64,000 nt of DNA from Soonwooa sp032062245. GTDB lineage: Bacteria; Bacteroidota; Bacteroidia; Flavobacteriales; Weeksellaceae. Positions 1 to 7,408 of this stretch are shown here, piece by piece. Under the pieces are notes generated by a model. It had not been told where the DNA came from and did no database searches. It saw nothing but the letters and a program-made list of their open reading frames with translations. The stretch covers positions 310,001 to 374,000 of the forward strand of contig NZ_DAMBQF010000001.1 in the NCBI RefSeq assembly GCF_032062245.1, written 5' to 3'. Made by a program: the position numbers and the translations under genes. Position 1 is the stretch's first letter, and every line of letters begins with the position of its first letter.

Positions 1-160
1 AAAATAATAATTTTTCTCATATTATCGATTTTTTCAATGTGTAAAATTAAAGCTTTTTTAGCGATTATATTCGTCGTATTTTTGCATCGTGAAATTGGGC
101 GCGAGCGAAGCGAGCGTCAAAGCAGTATGTTGATTGTCTTATTATTACAAAACTTCAACA

Positions 161-243
161 TAGCCCCGATGGAAGCGGCATCCTTTTTTTGGTGGCTGAG
201 CGGAGCTGAAGCGACCAAAAAAAGATATAGCGGACAGCGGGCG
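161..243 (+). ncRNA. Structured intergenic RNA/repeat, flavo-1-like (tentative)
   Basis: A GC-rich island lies in an AT-rich spacer before mnmA. GCCC (163-166) can pair with GGGC (239-242). Inside, a T-run plus GGTGGCT (184-196) faces AGCGACC plus an A-run (210-223), with one mismatch. The purine-rich flanks (GATGGAAGCGGCATCC on the left, AGATATAGCGGACAGCGG on the right) look conserved rather than random. From memory they resemble an intergenic motif common in Flavobacteriia and possibly the flavo-1 RNA family; this was not checked. A smaller direct repeat of GCGAGCG lies just upstream at 101-107 and 110-116. Nothing else is recognisable in 1-296. Confidence 0.45.
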
Positions 244-296
244 AGGATTTTCCTAACGAAGAGAAAATCGTCCTGCTCCTAAAATTAGAAGACATT

Positions 297-1484
297 ATGA
301 AAGTAGTAGTTGGTTTGTCCGGAGGCGTAGATTCGAGCGTGACGGCGTATCTTTTGCAACAGCAAGGACATGAGGTTATCGCCCTATTTATGCGTAATTG
401 GAATGATGCTTCGGTGACTTTGGAGGACGAATGTCCTTGGGTTGAAGATAGTAATGACGCGCTGATGGTGGCGCAAAAATTGGGAATTCCGTTTCAGGTG
501 ATTGATATGAGCGAACTTTATAAGGAGCGCATCGTCGATTATATGTTTGATGAGTATCAGAAAGGTCGTACACCAAATCCTGACGTGCTTTGTAACCGCG
601 AAGTAAAGTTTGACGTGTTTATGAAAACCGCAATGTCTTTGGGTGCTGACAAAGTTGCGACAGGACATTATGCACGCGTGGATTCTACAATTGATGAAAA
701 CGGAAAAGAGGTTTTCCATCTTTTGGCGGGGAAAGATAACAACAAAGATCAGTCGTATTTCTTGTGTCAATTGAGTCAAGATCAGTTGTCGAAAGCGCTT
801 TTCCCGATCGGTGAATTGACAAAGCCTGAAGTTAGAGAAATTGCTAAAGAAATTGGTCTGGTTACCGCTGATAAAAAGGATTCGCAAGGTCTATGTTTTA
901 TCGGAAAGGTAAGTCTTCCGACTTTCTTGCAACAACAATTGGTTCCGAAAGAAGGCGAAATCGTGGAAATTTTTAAAGACTTTAAGGGCTTTGGAGAAGA
1001 AGCACCGAATTTTGACAACAAAGAAGAAGAATTAAAATATCTGTCTCGCAACATAAAATACGAAAAGGCAGATGGTAAAGTAATTGGCAAGCATCAAGGT
1101 GCGCAATTCTACACGACCGGACAAAGTAAAGGTCTTGGCATCGGCGGTCACAAAGAAAGTTGTTTCGTGATTTCTCGTGATATGGAGAACAATATTATCT
1201 TCGTTGGCGAAAGTCACAGTTTCCCAGGACTGCATAAAAAAGCTTTGAAAATTGACAACTCGGAAGTGCATTGGGTTCGTGAAGATCTTCGTTTGAAAGC
1301 TGGCGAAAGCATGCGCGTTTTGGCGAGATATAGATATCGTCAAGATTTGCAGGAAGCGACAATTTTTCAGTTCGAAGATGCTTTCTATGTAGAATTTGAC
1401 AAGCCTCAATCTGCAATTGCGGAAGGTCAATTTGCGGCTTGGTATTTGGACGATGAATTAATTGGAAGTGGCGTGATTTCTTAG
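297..1484 (+). CDS. mnmA: tRNA-specific 2-thiouridylase MnmA
   Basis: Cytoplasmic enzyme that adenylates U34 of tRNA-Lys, Glu and Gln and replaces the 2-oxygen with sulfur relayed as a persulfide. The PP-loop SGGVDSS is at residues 8-14. The catalytic cysteine pair is C99 (PDVLCNRE) and C200 (DSQGLCFIG). The central HYARVD and C-terminal beta-barrel regions are present, and 395 aa is full length for the Bacteroidota form. The ATG at 297 puts the PP-loop at the very N-terminus, as usual in the family. It is a single gene ended by a strong bidirectional hairpin shared with the convergent LytTR operon. mnmG, which acts on the same wobble base, is also in this window. Confidence 0.97.
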   Translation: MKVVVGLSGGVDSSVTAYLLQQQGHEVIALFMRNWNDASVTLEDECPWVEDSNDALMVAQKLGIPFQVIDMSELYKERIVDYMFDEYQKGRTPNPDVLCNREVKFDVFMKTAMSLGADKVATGHYARVDSTIDENGKEVFHLLAGKDNNKDQSYFLCQLSQDQLSKALFPIGELTKPEVREIAKEIGLVTADKKDSQGLCFIGKVSLPTFLQQQLVPKEGEIVEIFKDFKGFGEEAPNFDNKEEELKYLSRNIKYEKADGKVIGKHQGAQFYTTGQSKGLGIGGHKESCFVISRDMENNIIFVGESHSFPGLHKKALKIDNSEVHWVREDLRLKAGESMRVLARYRYRQDLQEATIFQFEDAFYVEFDKPQSAIAEGQFAAWYLDDELIGSGVIS

Positions 1485-1513
1485 GTTTAGAAATTGTTTT
1501 AAACATAAAATAG

Positions 1514-1548
1514 AAAAAGCTTTCTCATTTTCTGAGAAAGCTTTTTTT
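1514..1548. terminator. Bidirectional terminator between mnmA and the LytTR gene
   Basis: A perfect 14-bp stem (1514-1527 with 1533-1546), loop TTTTC, has A-tract and T-tract flanks so it can end transcription from both convergent genes. Confidence 0.9.
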
Positions 1549-1562
1549 ATTATAAATGAATT

Positions 1563-2309
1563 TTAGCTTGATAACCAATCTTTAAAATCTTTAACACGAT
1601 CGCGACTTACAGTGATTTCTTCATCTGGTTGATAATCTAATTCGACTTTGCAGGTTGGCGACGTGTGAATGTTTTTTATAAATTTAGAATGAATAACGTA
1701 TTGGCGATTAACTCGGAAAAAATCCTTTTCGTCCAAAACATTTTCTAATTCATCTAAAGTAAAATCGGTTGGAAAACTTCGTTCTGCTGTTTGTAGATAT
1801 ACGATTTTGTTTTGACTGAAAAAACAACTGATTTCGTTAGTTTGGACAATCTTGAGATTATAACCAATTTTAACCAAAACTCGAGAAAGTGTAGACTTAT
1901 ATTTCTTTAATATCTGTTTGATTTCCTGCGAATTAACAAATCCATCTTCTGGTAAAAATGACTTAAACTTTTCAATAGCTTTTGTTAAATCTTCTTCCAT
2001 AATTGGTTTTAAAAGATAATCGATGCTATTTAATTTAAAAGCTTTAAGTGTATATTGATCGAAAGCGGTTGTATATATGATAAAAGCTTTAGTTGCTACC
2101 TTTTCGAAAATATCAAATGACAATCCATCTCCCAAAACGATATCAGAAAAAATTAATTGCGGATGTTCATTTTCGCTAAACCAAGCTATGGATTCTTCCA
2201 CAGAATTTATCGTTGCAACCAATTCTAAATCAGCATAATTAGCTAACATTCTTTCCAACTTTCTAGCTGCCGGTTTTTCATCTTCGATGATGATTGTTTT
2301 AATGCTCAT
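1563..2309 (-). CDS. LytTR family response regulator
   Basis: DNA-binding partner of the histidine kinase encoded upstream in the same operon. The receiver domain (about residues 3-115) shows the acidic pair E9/D10, the phosphoacceptor D56 in FSDIVLGDG and K101 in DYLLKPI. A LytTR DNA-binding domain fills about residues 140-247 (FFRVNRQYVIHSKFIK region). 248 aa is normal for the family. It is the last gene of a four-gene leftward operon (kinase, 2TM, 2TM, regulator), 69 bp after the preceding gene. LytTR regulators bind pairs of direct repeats about two helical turns apart, and a matching pair lies upstream of this operon at 4345-4376. Its regulon is not known from sequence. Confidence 0.93.
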   Translation of the reverse strand: MSIKTIIIEDEKPAARKLERMLANYADLELVATINSVEESIAWFSENEHPQLIFSDIVLGDGLSFDIFEKVATKAFIIYTTAFDQYTLKAFKLNSIDYLLKPIMEEDLTKAIEKFKSFLPEDGFVNSQEIKQILKKYKSTLSRVLVKIGYNLKIVQTNEISCFFSQNKIVYLQTAERSFPTDFTLDELENVLDEKDFFRVNRQYVIHSKFIKNIHTSPTCKVELDYQPDEEITVSRDRVKDFKDWLSS

Positions 2310-2378
2310 ATTTTAATTTAGGATATTTAATTCGAGAAGTAATTTTCTTTAAATACAAACGATTTGCAAAAATAAGTC

Positions 2379-2681
2379 TTAATAATTTTCTTTCATCATC
2401 AACTCTCGAATTTTACGTTCTTCCCAATTTTTAGAAAAAATAAAACTCGGTACAAAAACAGTCATTGCATGGGTAAGAATACCAAGTCCCCACAATATTG
2501 GCGTAACCCAAATTTGCCATGACCAAAAGCTTTTCCCTACAGGAAGCTGATTGTAATTCATCACTAAAAGAAGAATGTTAACTACAAGATATACAAACAG
2601 ATGCGTATAAAAACCTTTCAAATCTTTGACGCGCTTCGCTGCCATTTGGTATTTGATGATTTGCCTAGCGTTGGTATCCAT
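2379..2681 (-). CDS. 2TM domain protein (small two-helix membrane protein)
   Basis: A 100-aa protein of the 2TM family. It has an N-terminal amphipathic stretch (YQMAAKRVKDLKGFY), two hydrophobic helices (about 25-43 and 53-75), and a charged tail NWEERKIRELMMKEN. The tail and the VKxLKGFY motif are almost the same as in the C-terminal extension of the kinase at 2964-4289 and are related to the next gene upstream. This points to tandem duplication within the operon. The family function is not established. Members commonly sit beside LytTR/histidine kinase genes, so a sensor-accessory role is an inference. Confidence 0.8.
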   Translation of the reverse strand: MDTNARQIIKYQMAAKRVKDLKGFYTHLFVYLVVNILLLVMNYNQLPVGKSFWSWQIWVTPILWGLGILTHAMTVFVPSFIFSKNWEERKIRELMMKENY

Positions 2682-2685
2682 CGTT

Positions 2686-2961
2686 TTAATCTTTTTTAAG
2701 TTCTTTATTTAACATATCCTTTTCCCAGTCAGAATTTAGAAGAAATAATTTAATAGCTCGTACAGCAAGTATAATTGCCAAAACAATGATAATAAATGAT
2801 CTTCCTAAATTAACTTCGAAATTTCCTGTTTTTTGAAAATGCCAAAATACGATTGCCATTGACACGACTATAAAAATTGCTAGACTAGAATAAAATTTCT
2901 TAATGGCTTTAACGCGCTCTGAAGCAATTTCGAAGGCTAATTTTTCTTTAATATTTTCCAT
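2686..2961 (-). CDS. 2TM domain protein, divergent paralogue
   Basis: A 91-aa two-helix membrane protein. Its N-terminus (EIASERVKAIKKFYSSL) and its tail (SDWEKDMLNKELKKD) align with the neighbouring 2TM units, but the helices have diverged. It starts 2 bp after the kinase stop and ends 4 bp before the next 2TM gene, so it is translated from the same transcript and probably coupled. The predicted helices cover about residues 25-42 and 53-73. The function is unknown; it may form part of a membrane complex with the kinase, which carries a homologous unit. Confidence 0.75.
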   Translation of the reverse strand: MENIKEKLAFEIASERVKAIKKFYSSLAIFIVVSMAIVFWHFQKTGNFEVNLGRSFIIIVLAIILAVRAIKLFLLNSDWEKDMLNKELKKD

Positions 2962-2963
2962 GA

Positions 2964-4289
2964 TTATTTTTGATTTTCTTTTTCCATAAATTCTTTAATC
3001 TTGCGTTCTTCCCAGTTTTTCCCGATGGCAAAAACGTTCATTCCGTGGGCAACCAAGCCAATTCCCCAGCCCAACATCGGCCAATAAAACCAAATATGCT
3101 CCGGACGTGTCATTAGGTTGATGATGACTAAAAACGGAATTACAATACAATACGAAATTAGATTTCCGTAGAAGCCTTTTAGTTCTTTTACTCTTCTAGC
3201 CGCTTTTTCGTAGGCCAGACTTTCATTAGATGGGTTTATAATATTCATTGTGTTAATTTTTTGAGGTTCGGTTAACATTGGTATTTTGACTTTAAAATAG
3301 TCTTCTGATTTTTCAATAAAAACATTTTCTTTTGTTAAAAGCGAGTAACGCTGAACAATATTGGATAAGCCGATGCCGTCTCGATCTTTTGGAAGTTCTC
3401 GGGTTTGTAAATTATTTTCAATGCACAAAAATCCATTTTCGGTATAGATTTTCATAACCAAAGGTTTAGAAGATGTCGCAAAATTATGTTTGATACAATT
3501 TTCTAAAAGTAGCTGCAAAGACAATGGCACAACCTTTAATTGACACTCATGCTTCGGAACATTGAATTGGAACTCCACACTATCTTCAAACCTTGTTTTA
3601 AGCAATTCAGCGTATGTTTTTGCAAACTCCAATTCGTCTTCGACACTCACCAATTCTTTATCTTTTTGATCTAAAACGTAACGATAAATTTTAGACATTG
3701 ACAAAGTAAATTTCTGCGCCTGGTCTTGGTTTTCGTCAATTAACGCGCTTAATACATTTAAAGAATTAAACAAAAAATGTGGATCCAGTTGGTTTTTAAG
3801 ACTTTCAAATTGGGCATTGGCAGATTTAGCGATAATCTTTTGCTCGACAACTTCTTTACGCGTCACTTTTCTAAGTTCCTCCATAAAGCTTTTGGCGTGA
3901 AGAAAAGCCGAAATCATCAGCGCAAAATTGATCATAAACCAATTCGCATAATTATATTCTCCTGAAAAGAAAATATCCCAAGTCGTTACTTTTTGGATTA
4001 AAACGAAATTAATTCCGTTACATAAATAAGTCAAAAAAATATTAAGAACGATAGTCGCAATAACGCCAACAATCGTACGACGTTTTGTCTGGTTAACCCA
4101 CGAGAATCTATTATTAAGATAGTTGTTAAGCGATCCATTGGGCACAGCCATCAAAAATGTGTACATCGTAGCAATCGATAAACTTATCAAAAAAGAATTC
4201 AGGCTTTTATCACTTGAGAAAAAAATGAAAAAAAACAACCCCGAAAAAAAGGAAATTGAAATATAAGTTTTAAACGATTTGCGAGTCAT
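2964..4289 (-). CDS. LytS/YehU-type sensor histidine kinase with fused C-terminal 2TM domain
   Basis: Membrane sensor kinase that phosphorylates the LytTR regulator of the operon. It has about four N-terminal transmembrane helices (residues 9-135). The His_kinase domain carries the phosphoacceptor H171 in LDPHFLFNSLN, an N-box near N264 (LLLENCIKHNF) and a G-box DGIGLSN (304-310). The kinase homology ends near residue 340. Residues 348-441 form a complete 2TM unit with the same VKELKGFYG and NWEERKIKEFM motifs as the two downstream genes. M348 (codon 3246-3248) has an A-rich leader like other starts here, so the tail looks like a formerly separate gene fused after loss of the kinase stop. Internal initiation there is possible. 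Confidence 0.9.
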   Translation of the reverse strand: MTRKSFKTYISISFFSGLFFFIFFSSDKSLNSFLISLSIATMYTFLMAVPNGSLNNYLNNRFSWVNQTKRRTIVGVIATIVLNIFLTYLCNGINFVLIQKVTTWDIFFSGEYNYANWFMINFALMISAFLHAKSFMEELRKVTRKEVVEQKIIAKSANAQFESLKNQLDPHFLFNSLNVLSALIDENQDQAQKFTLSMSKIYRYVLDQKDKELVSVEDELEFAKTYAELLKTRFEDSVEFQFNVPKHECQLKVVPLSLQLLLENCIKHNFATSSKPLVMKIYTENGFLCIENNLQTRELPKDRDGIGLSNIVQRYSLLTKENVFIEKSEDYFKVKIPMLTEPQKINTMNIINPSNESLAYEKAARRVKELKGFYGNLISYCIVIPFLVIINLMTRPEHIWFYWPMLGWGIGLVAHGMNVFAIGKNWEERKIKEFMEKENQK

Positions 4290-4344
4290 TATCTTGATTT
4301 ATGAGACAAATTTATACGAAGCTTTTATAAATTCTAAAAAAAAC

Positions 4345-4376
4345 TTACCGAATTGTCAAATTTGTCCTCCGAACCG
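4345..4376. promoter_or_regulatory. Predicted LytTR operator upstream of the kinase operon
   Basis: Direct repeats TTACCGAATTG (4345-4355) and CCTCCGAACCG (4366-4376) start exactly 21 bp apart, in the spacing range described for LytTR sites. On the minus strand the 32-bp site matches the one at 62266-62297 at about 22 of 32 positions. It lies 56 bp before the kinase ATG and 92 bp before the divergent small gene, which suggests autoregulation. Confidence 0.55.
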
Positions 4377-4467
4377 TTTTATAGTTTTAATAAACATTAA
4401 CAGTTGTTAGTTTTTATTATGTCTAAAAAGGAATAAAATTTGTATATTAACCTTCAAATAACATCTT

Positions 4468-4665
4468 ATGAATAAAAATGTAGAAGTATTACTAGCAGGC
4501 GCTTTAGGACTATTCGCGATTGTTGGCGCAATTGCAGTAAGAAAGGTTTTAAAAGAAAAATCTTATATCGCAGACTATACAGATACACACAAATTATTTT
4601 CGAAAAAGTACAAAAATCAATTCACGGAACACGGAGATGGCATCGAAATTAATGCATTAATGTAA
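4468..4665 (+). CDS. Small single-pass membrane protein, unknown function
   Basis: A 65-aa protein. It has a short polar N-terminus, one hydrophobic helix at about residues 7-24 (VLLAGALGLFAIVGAIAV), then a basic junction RKVLKEK and a polar tail. I do not recognise a family. Support for a real gene: ATG in AT-rich leader context, a promoter-like spacer, a rho-independent terminator 27 bp after the stop, and divergent placement from the LytTR operon with the predicted operator between them. The basic residues after the helix suggest that the tail is cytoplasmic. Confidence 0.6.
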   Translation: MNKNVEVLLAGALGLFAIVGAIAVRKVLKEKSYIADYTDTHKLFSKKYKNQFTEHGDGIEINALM

Positions 4666-4691
4666 AGAATGACACTATATATTTGACCGAG

Positions 4692-4717
4692 CCAGCTTCG
4701 CAAGAGCTGGTTTTTTT
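4692..4717 (+). terminator. Rho-independent terminator
   Basis: CCAGCT (4692-4697) pairs with AGCTGG (4705-4710), followed by seven T. It ends the small gene at 4468-4665. Confidence 0.75.
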
Positions 4718-4833
4718 GTGGAAAACTTTAAGTTAAAAGTCATTTTTATTTCGAAAATCTCTAATATTTTTACAATAGTTCTTGTTCAAAAAAAGAATTG
4801 ATTTTCATTTAAATTAAATCCAAACTCAACAAA

Positions 4834-5875
4834 ATGTCATCCCAAGCTCCCAAAGGTCAAGGCGCGCAACGCAACGTCAACAACAGATTCGACCGTTATA
4901 CCTACGAGCCGGAAGAGGAAGATTTGGAAACGATGAAGACGCAGATTATTGAGGTTTTCCCAAAGACGATTCTTAATGTTGTCAAAAGTCCGGATCTTCC
5001 TTTGGACTATTCGATGAATCCTTACCAAGGTTGCGAGCACGGCTGTTCTTATTGTTTTGCTCGACCAACCCACGAATATTGGGGTTACAGCGCAGGAATC
5101 GATTTTGAACGAAAAATTATGGTAAAAAAAAAATGCAGCAGAACTTTTGGAGAAAACATTTCAGAAAAGAAATTATGTTCCAAAAACCATAATGCTTTCA
5201 GGGAATACCGATTGCTATCAACCTATTGAACGGCAATTCGAAATTACAAGAAGACTTTTGGAAGTCTGCCGCGACTATCGTCATCCAGTTGGTATCATTA
5301 CAAAAAATGCTTTGGTGCTGCGCGATTTAGACATTCTAAAAGATATGTCGGAGAAAAATCTAGTTTCGGTGTCGTTGAGTATTCCAACACTTAATGAAAA
5401 GCTACGTCGTGTTATGGAACCAAGAACTTCGTCTGCTCAAAATAAATTAAAAGCCATCGAAATCCTTTCCCAAAACGGAATTCCCGTTAATATCATGGTT
5501 GCGCCGATTATTCCAGCATTGACAAGTGATGAGACTTTATCTATTCTAAAATCTGTTTCGGATGCTGGCGCAACAAGTGTTGGTTATACTTTGGTAAGGC
5601 TAAACGATACGGTTGAGCCTGTATTTGTGGATTGGTTGACAACGCATTTCCCAGATAGAAAGGACAAAGTCCTTAATCTTATTAAAAATATGCATGGTGG
5701 AAAATTGGGCGAAAAACGTTATTTCGAACGCTACAAAGGCGAAGGCAATATCGCCGAAATGATTCATAAAACTTTTGAAATTGGAAAAAAGAAATTCTTT
5801 GCAGGTAAAGAACGCGCCATACTTTCAACCGAAAACTTTACGGGCAGCCGAACGCAGCAACTTCGATTGTTTTAA
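4834..5875 (+). pseudogene. PA0069/SplB-like radical SAM protein, frameshifted
   Basis: Two overlapping reading frames (4834-5229 and 5147-5875) together make one radical SAM protein of the PA0069 family. The first half carries the cluster motif CEHGCSYC (C67, C71, C74) in NPYQGCEHGC. The second half starts in the middle of the core, shows SGNTDCYQPIE and runs to a normal C-terminus. The break is in an A10 run at 5124-5133. With nine A the frame reads KIMVKKNAAELLEKTFQKRN and continues intact. The cause may be a true frameshift, a homopolymer sequencing error or slippage; the rest of the protein shows no other decay. The substrate of the family is not known to me. It lies 34 bp before the nitrilase gene. 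Confidence 0.85.
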
Positions 5876-5909
5876 ACTAAATCCTTAACTTTAAGCAAGA
5901 ATTTTAATT

Positions 5910-6668
5910 ATGTCAAAACTTAAAATTGTTGGTCTTAACCTCGACATTGTTTGGAAAAATAAAACCGAAAATTACAAAAACATTGAACTTGCTTTAGCTA
6001 ATGTTGAAGCCGATATTTTTCTTTTGCCAGAAATGTTTTCTACAGGTTTTTGTATGGATGCAGAAGAAATAGCAGACCGCAACAACGAAACACTTTATTG
6101 GATGCAAAGCTTTGGAAAACAACGAAATACAGCAGTTGCAGGAAGTGTTTCTATAAGCGAAAATGATAAATTCTATAATAGATTTTACTTTGTAAAACCT
6201 GATGGAAGTTTTGAGTTTTACGACAAAAAGCATTTGTTTTCTTATTCTGGAGAAGATAAAATTTATACTTCAGGTGATCAACGAAAAGTTATTGAATACA
6301 AAGGTTTTAAAATTCTATTGCAAGTTTGTTATGATTTGAGATTCCCTGTTTTTCAAAGAAATTTGGGCGATTATGACCTTATGTTAAATTTGGCGAATTG
6401 GCCAAACACTCGCGTCGAAGCTTGGAAAACTTTATTAAAAGCGCGTGCTATCGAAAATCAAGCTTTTGTTTTTGGTTTAAATAGAATCGGAACGGATGGC
6501 AACAATCTTAATTATGAAGAAAGTACTTTGGCTTTGTTTGCTGATGGCACCGAGATCTCGACAAGACAAAACAATCTAGTTATCGCCGAATTTGATTTGG
6601 ACGAATTACAACAATTTCGAGACAGATATCCGTTCTTAAAAGATGCAGATAAGTTTGAATTAAAATAA
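5910..6668 (+). CDS. Nitrilase-superfamily amidase, omega-amidase (YafV/Nit2) type
   Basis: Cytoplasmic C-N hydrolase that most likely cleaves alpha-ketoglutaramate or alpha-ketosuccinamate, the role of YafV/Nit2 in metabolite repair and methionine salvage. The Glu-Lys-Cys triad is visible: E41 in LLPEMFSTGF, K106 in YDKKHLFSY, C140 in LLQVCYDLRFPV. The short YDKKHLF and CYDLRFPVFQRN motifs are characteristic of this branch rather than of true nitrilases. 252 aa is full length. The start at 5910 follows an A/T-rich leader. A terminator overlaps the stop and is shared with the convergent thioredoxin gene. The substrate is inferred from the family. Confidence 0.88.
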   Translation: MSKLKIVGLNLDIVWKNKTENYKNIELALANVEADIFLLPEMFSTGFCMDAEEIADRNNETLYWMQSFGKQRNTAVAGSVSISENDKFYNRFYFVKPDGSFEFYDKKHLFSYSGEDKIYTSGDQRKVIEYKGFKILLQVCYDLRFPVFQRNLGDYDLMLNLANWPNTRVEAWKTLLKARAIENQAFVFGLNRIGTDGNNLNYEESTLALFADGTEISTRQNNLVIAEFDLDELQQFRDRYPFLKDADKFELK

Positions 6669-6698
6669 AAAAATCCGGAAGCATGATCCGGATTTTTT
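6668..6698. terminator. Bidirectional terminator
   Basis: AAAAAATCCGG (6668-6678) pairs with CCGGATTTTTT (6688-6698). It serves the amidase gene and the convergent thioredoxin operon. Confidence 0.88.
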
Positions 6699-6700
6699 GT

Positions 6701-7000
6701 TTATTGAAACTGCTTTAGAAGTGCCGTTAATCTGTTAACATCGTGGACGCCACTTTCTTTGTACAGCATTTCTCCTTTTTTGAAAATTGCTAAAGTCGGC
6801 ACACCACGAACACCGTATTGATTAGCCAAAGCTGGATATTGATCCACGTCGACTTTTATAATTCTGGCACCCTCACCAATATTTTCTTTTACTGTTGTCA
6901 ACACCGAAGATTGCACTTTACAAGGTTGACACCAAGTCGCAAAAAAATCGATAAGAACAGGTCTTTCAGAATCAATAATTTCTTGAAATTTTTGAGACAT
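6701..7000 (-). CDS. Thioredoxin-family protein with WCQPC active site
   Basis: A 99-aa cytoplasmic thioredoxin-fold protein with no signal peptide. The active site is W23-C24-Q25-P26-C27, with Gln in place of the usual Gly. The cis-proline motif RGVPTLAIF is present. It is the last gene of a leftward operon after an MBL-fold/rhodanese protein and a rhodanese lipoprotein, so it probably reduces persulfides or disulfides made by those enzymes and need not be the general thioredoxin. The CQPC variant should change redox potential; this is inference. It starts 26 bp after the rhodanese stop. Confidence 0.9.
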   Translation of the reverse strand: MSQKFQEIIDSERPVLIDFFATWCQPCKVQSSVLTTVKENIGEGARIIKVDVDQYPALANQYGVRGVPTLAIFKKGEMLYKESGVHDVNRLTALLKQFQ

Positions 7001-7026
7001 TTTATTTATAATTAATTGTTAATAAA

Positions 7027-7407
7027 TTATTTAGCTTTACTTTCTTCTTGTATCGCTTTAACATTCTTCCAACTCGTCCCAGAATACACATTTTTAATTC
7101 CGTGTTTGTTAAGAAGTTCTTTTGCGGAAGCTGCTTGTTTTCCAGTATTACAGAAAACAACAATTTTATCTTTAGATTTTAAATCCTCAACTTGAGATTC
7201 TAAATCTTTTAAAGGAATATTAATCGCATCTTTTGCTGTTCCTTCCGAATATTGCTCCGGAATTCTAACGTCGATTAAAGTTGTTTGTGGGTCATTAACC
7301 AAAGATCTCATATCCACTTTTTGTTCAGACACATTTGCATTAGATACTGTTTGGCAAGATGTTAAACTTAATCCAACCAGCATCGACATCATCATATATT
7401 TCTTCAT
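7027..7407 (-). CDS. Rhodanese-like lipoprotein
   Basis: Single-domain rhodanese (about residues 30-120) that moves sulfane sulfur to acceptors. The catalytic cysteine lies in VVFCNTGKQAA, with the DVRIPEQY entry motif. The first nine codons of the longest frame overlap the upstream gene, so I start at the ATG at 7405-7407, directly after its stop. This gives a lipoprotein signal (MKKYMMMSMLVGLSLTSC) with lipidated C18, so it is probably anchored on the periplasmic side. It is the middle gene of the sulfur operon, which puts one rhodanese outside and the MBL/rhodanese inside the cell. Confidence 0.88.
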   Translation of the reverse strand: MKKYMMMSMLVGLSLTSCQTVSNANVSEQKVDMRSLVNDPQTTLIDVRIPEQYSEGTAKDAINIPLKDLESQVEDLKSKDKIVVFCNTGKQAASAKELLNKHGIKNVYSGTSWKNVKAIQEESKAK

Positions 7408-7408
7408 A

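Noticed and set aside
37..282. 81-codon open frame before mnmA
   Set aside because: It runs through the structured GC-rich repeat, has no family resemblance and its composition changes abruptly in the middle; the RNA/repeat explanation fits better.
384..887. Long antisense frames over mnmA and other genes
   Set aside because: They are shadows of well-supported genes on the opposite strand, with no start context, signal or family match.
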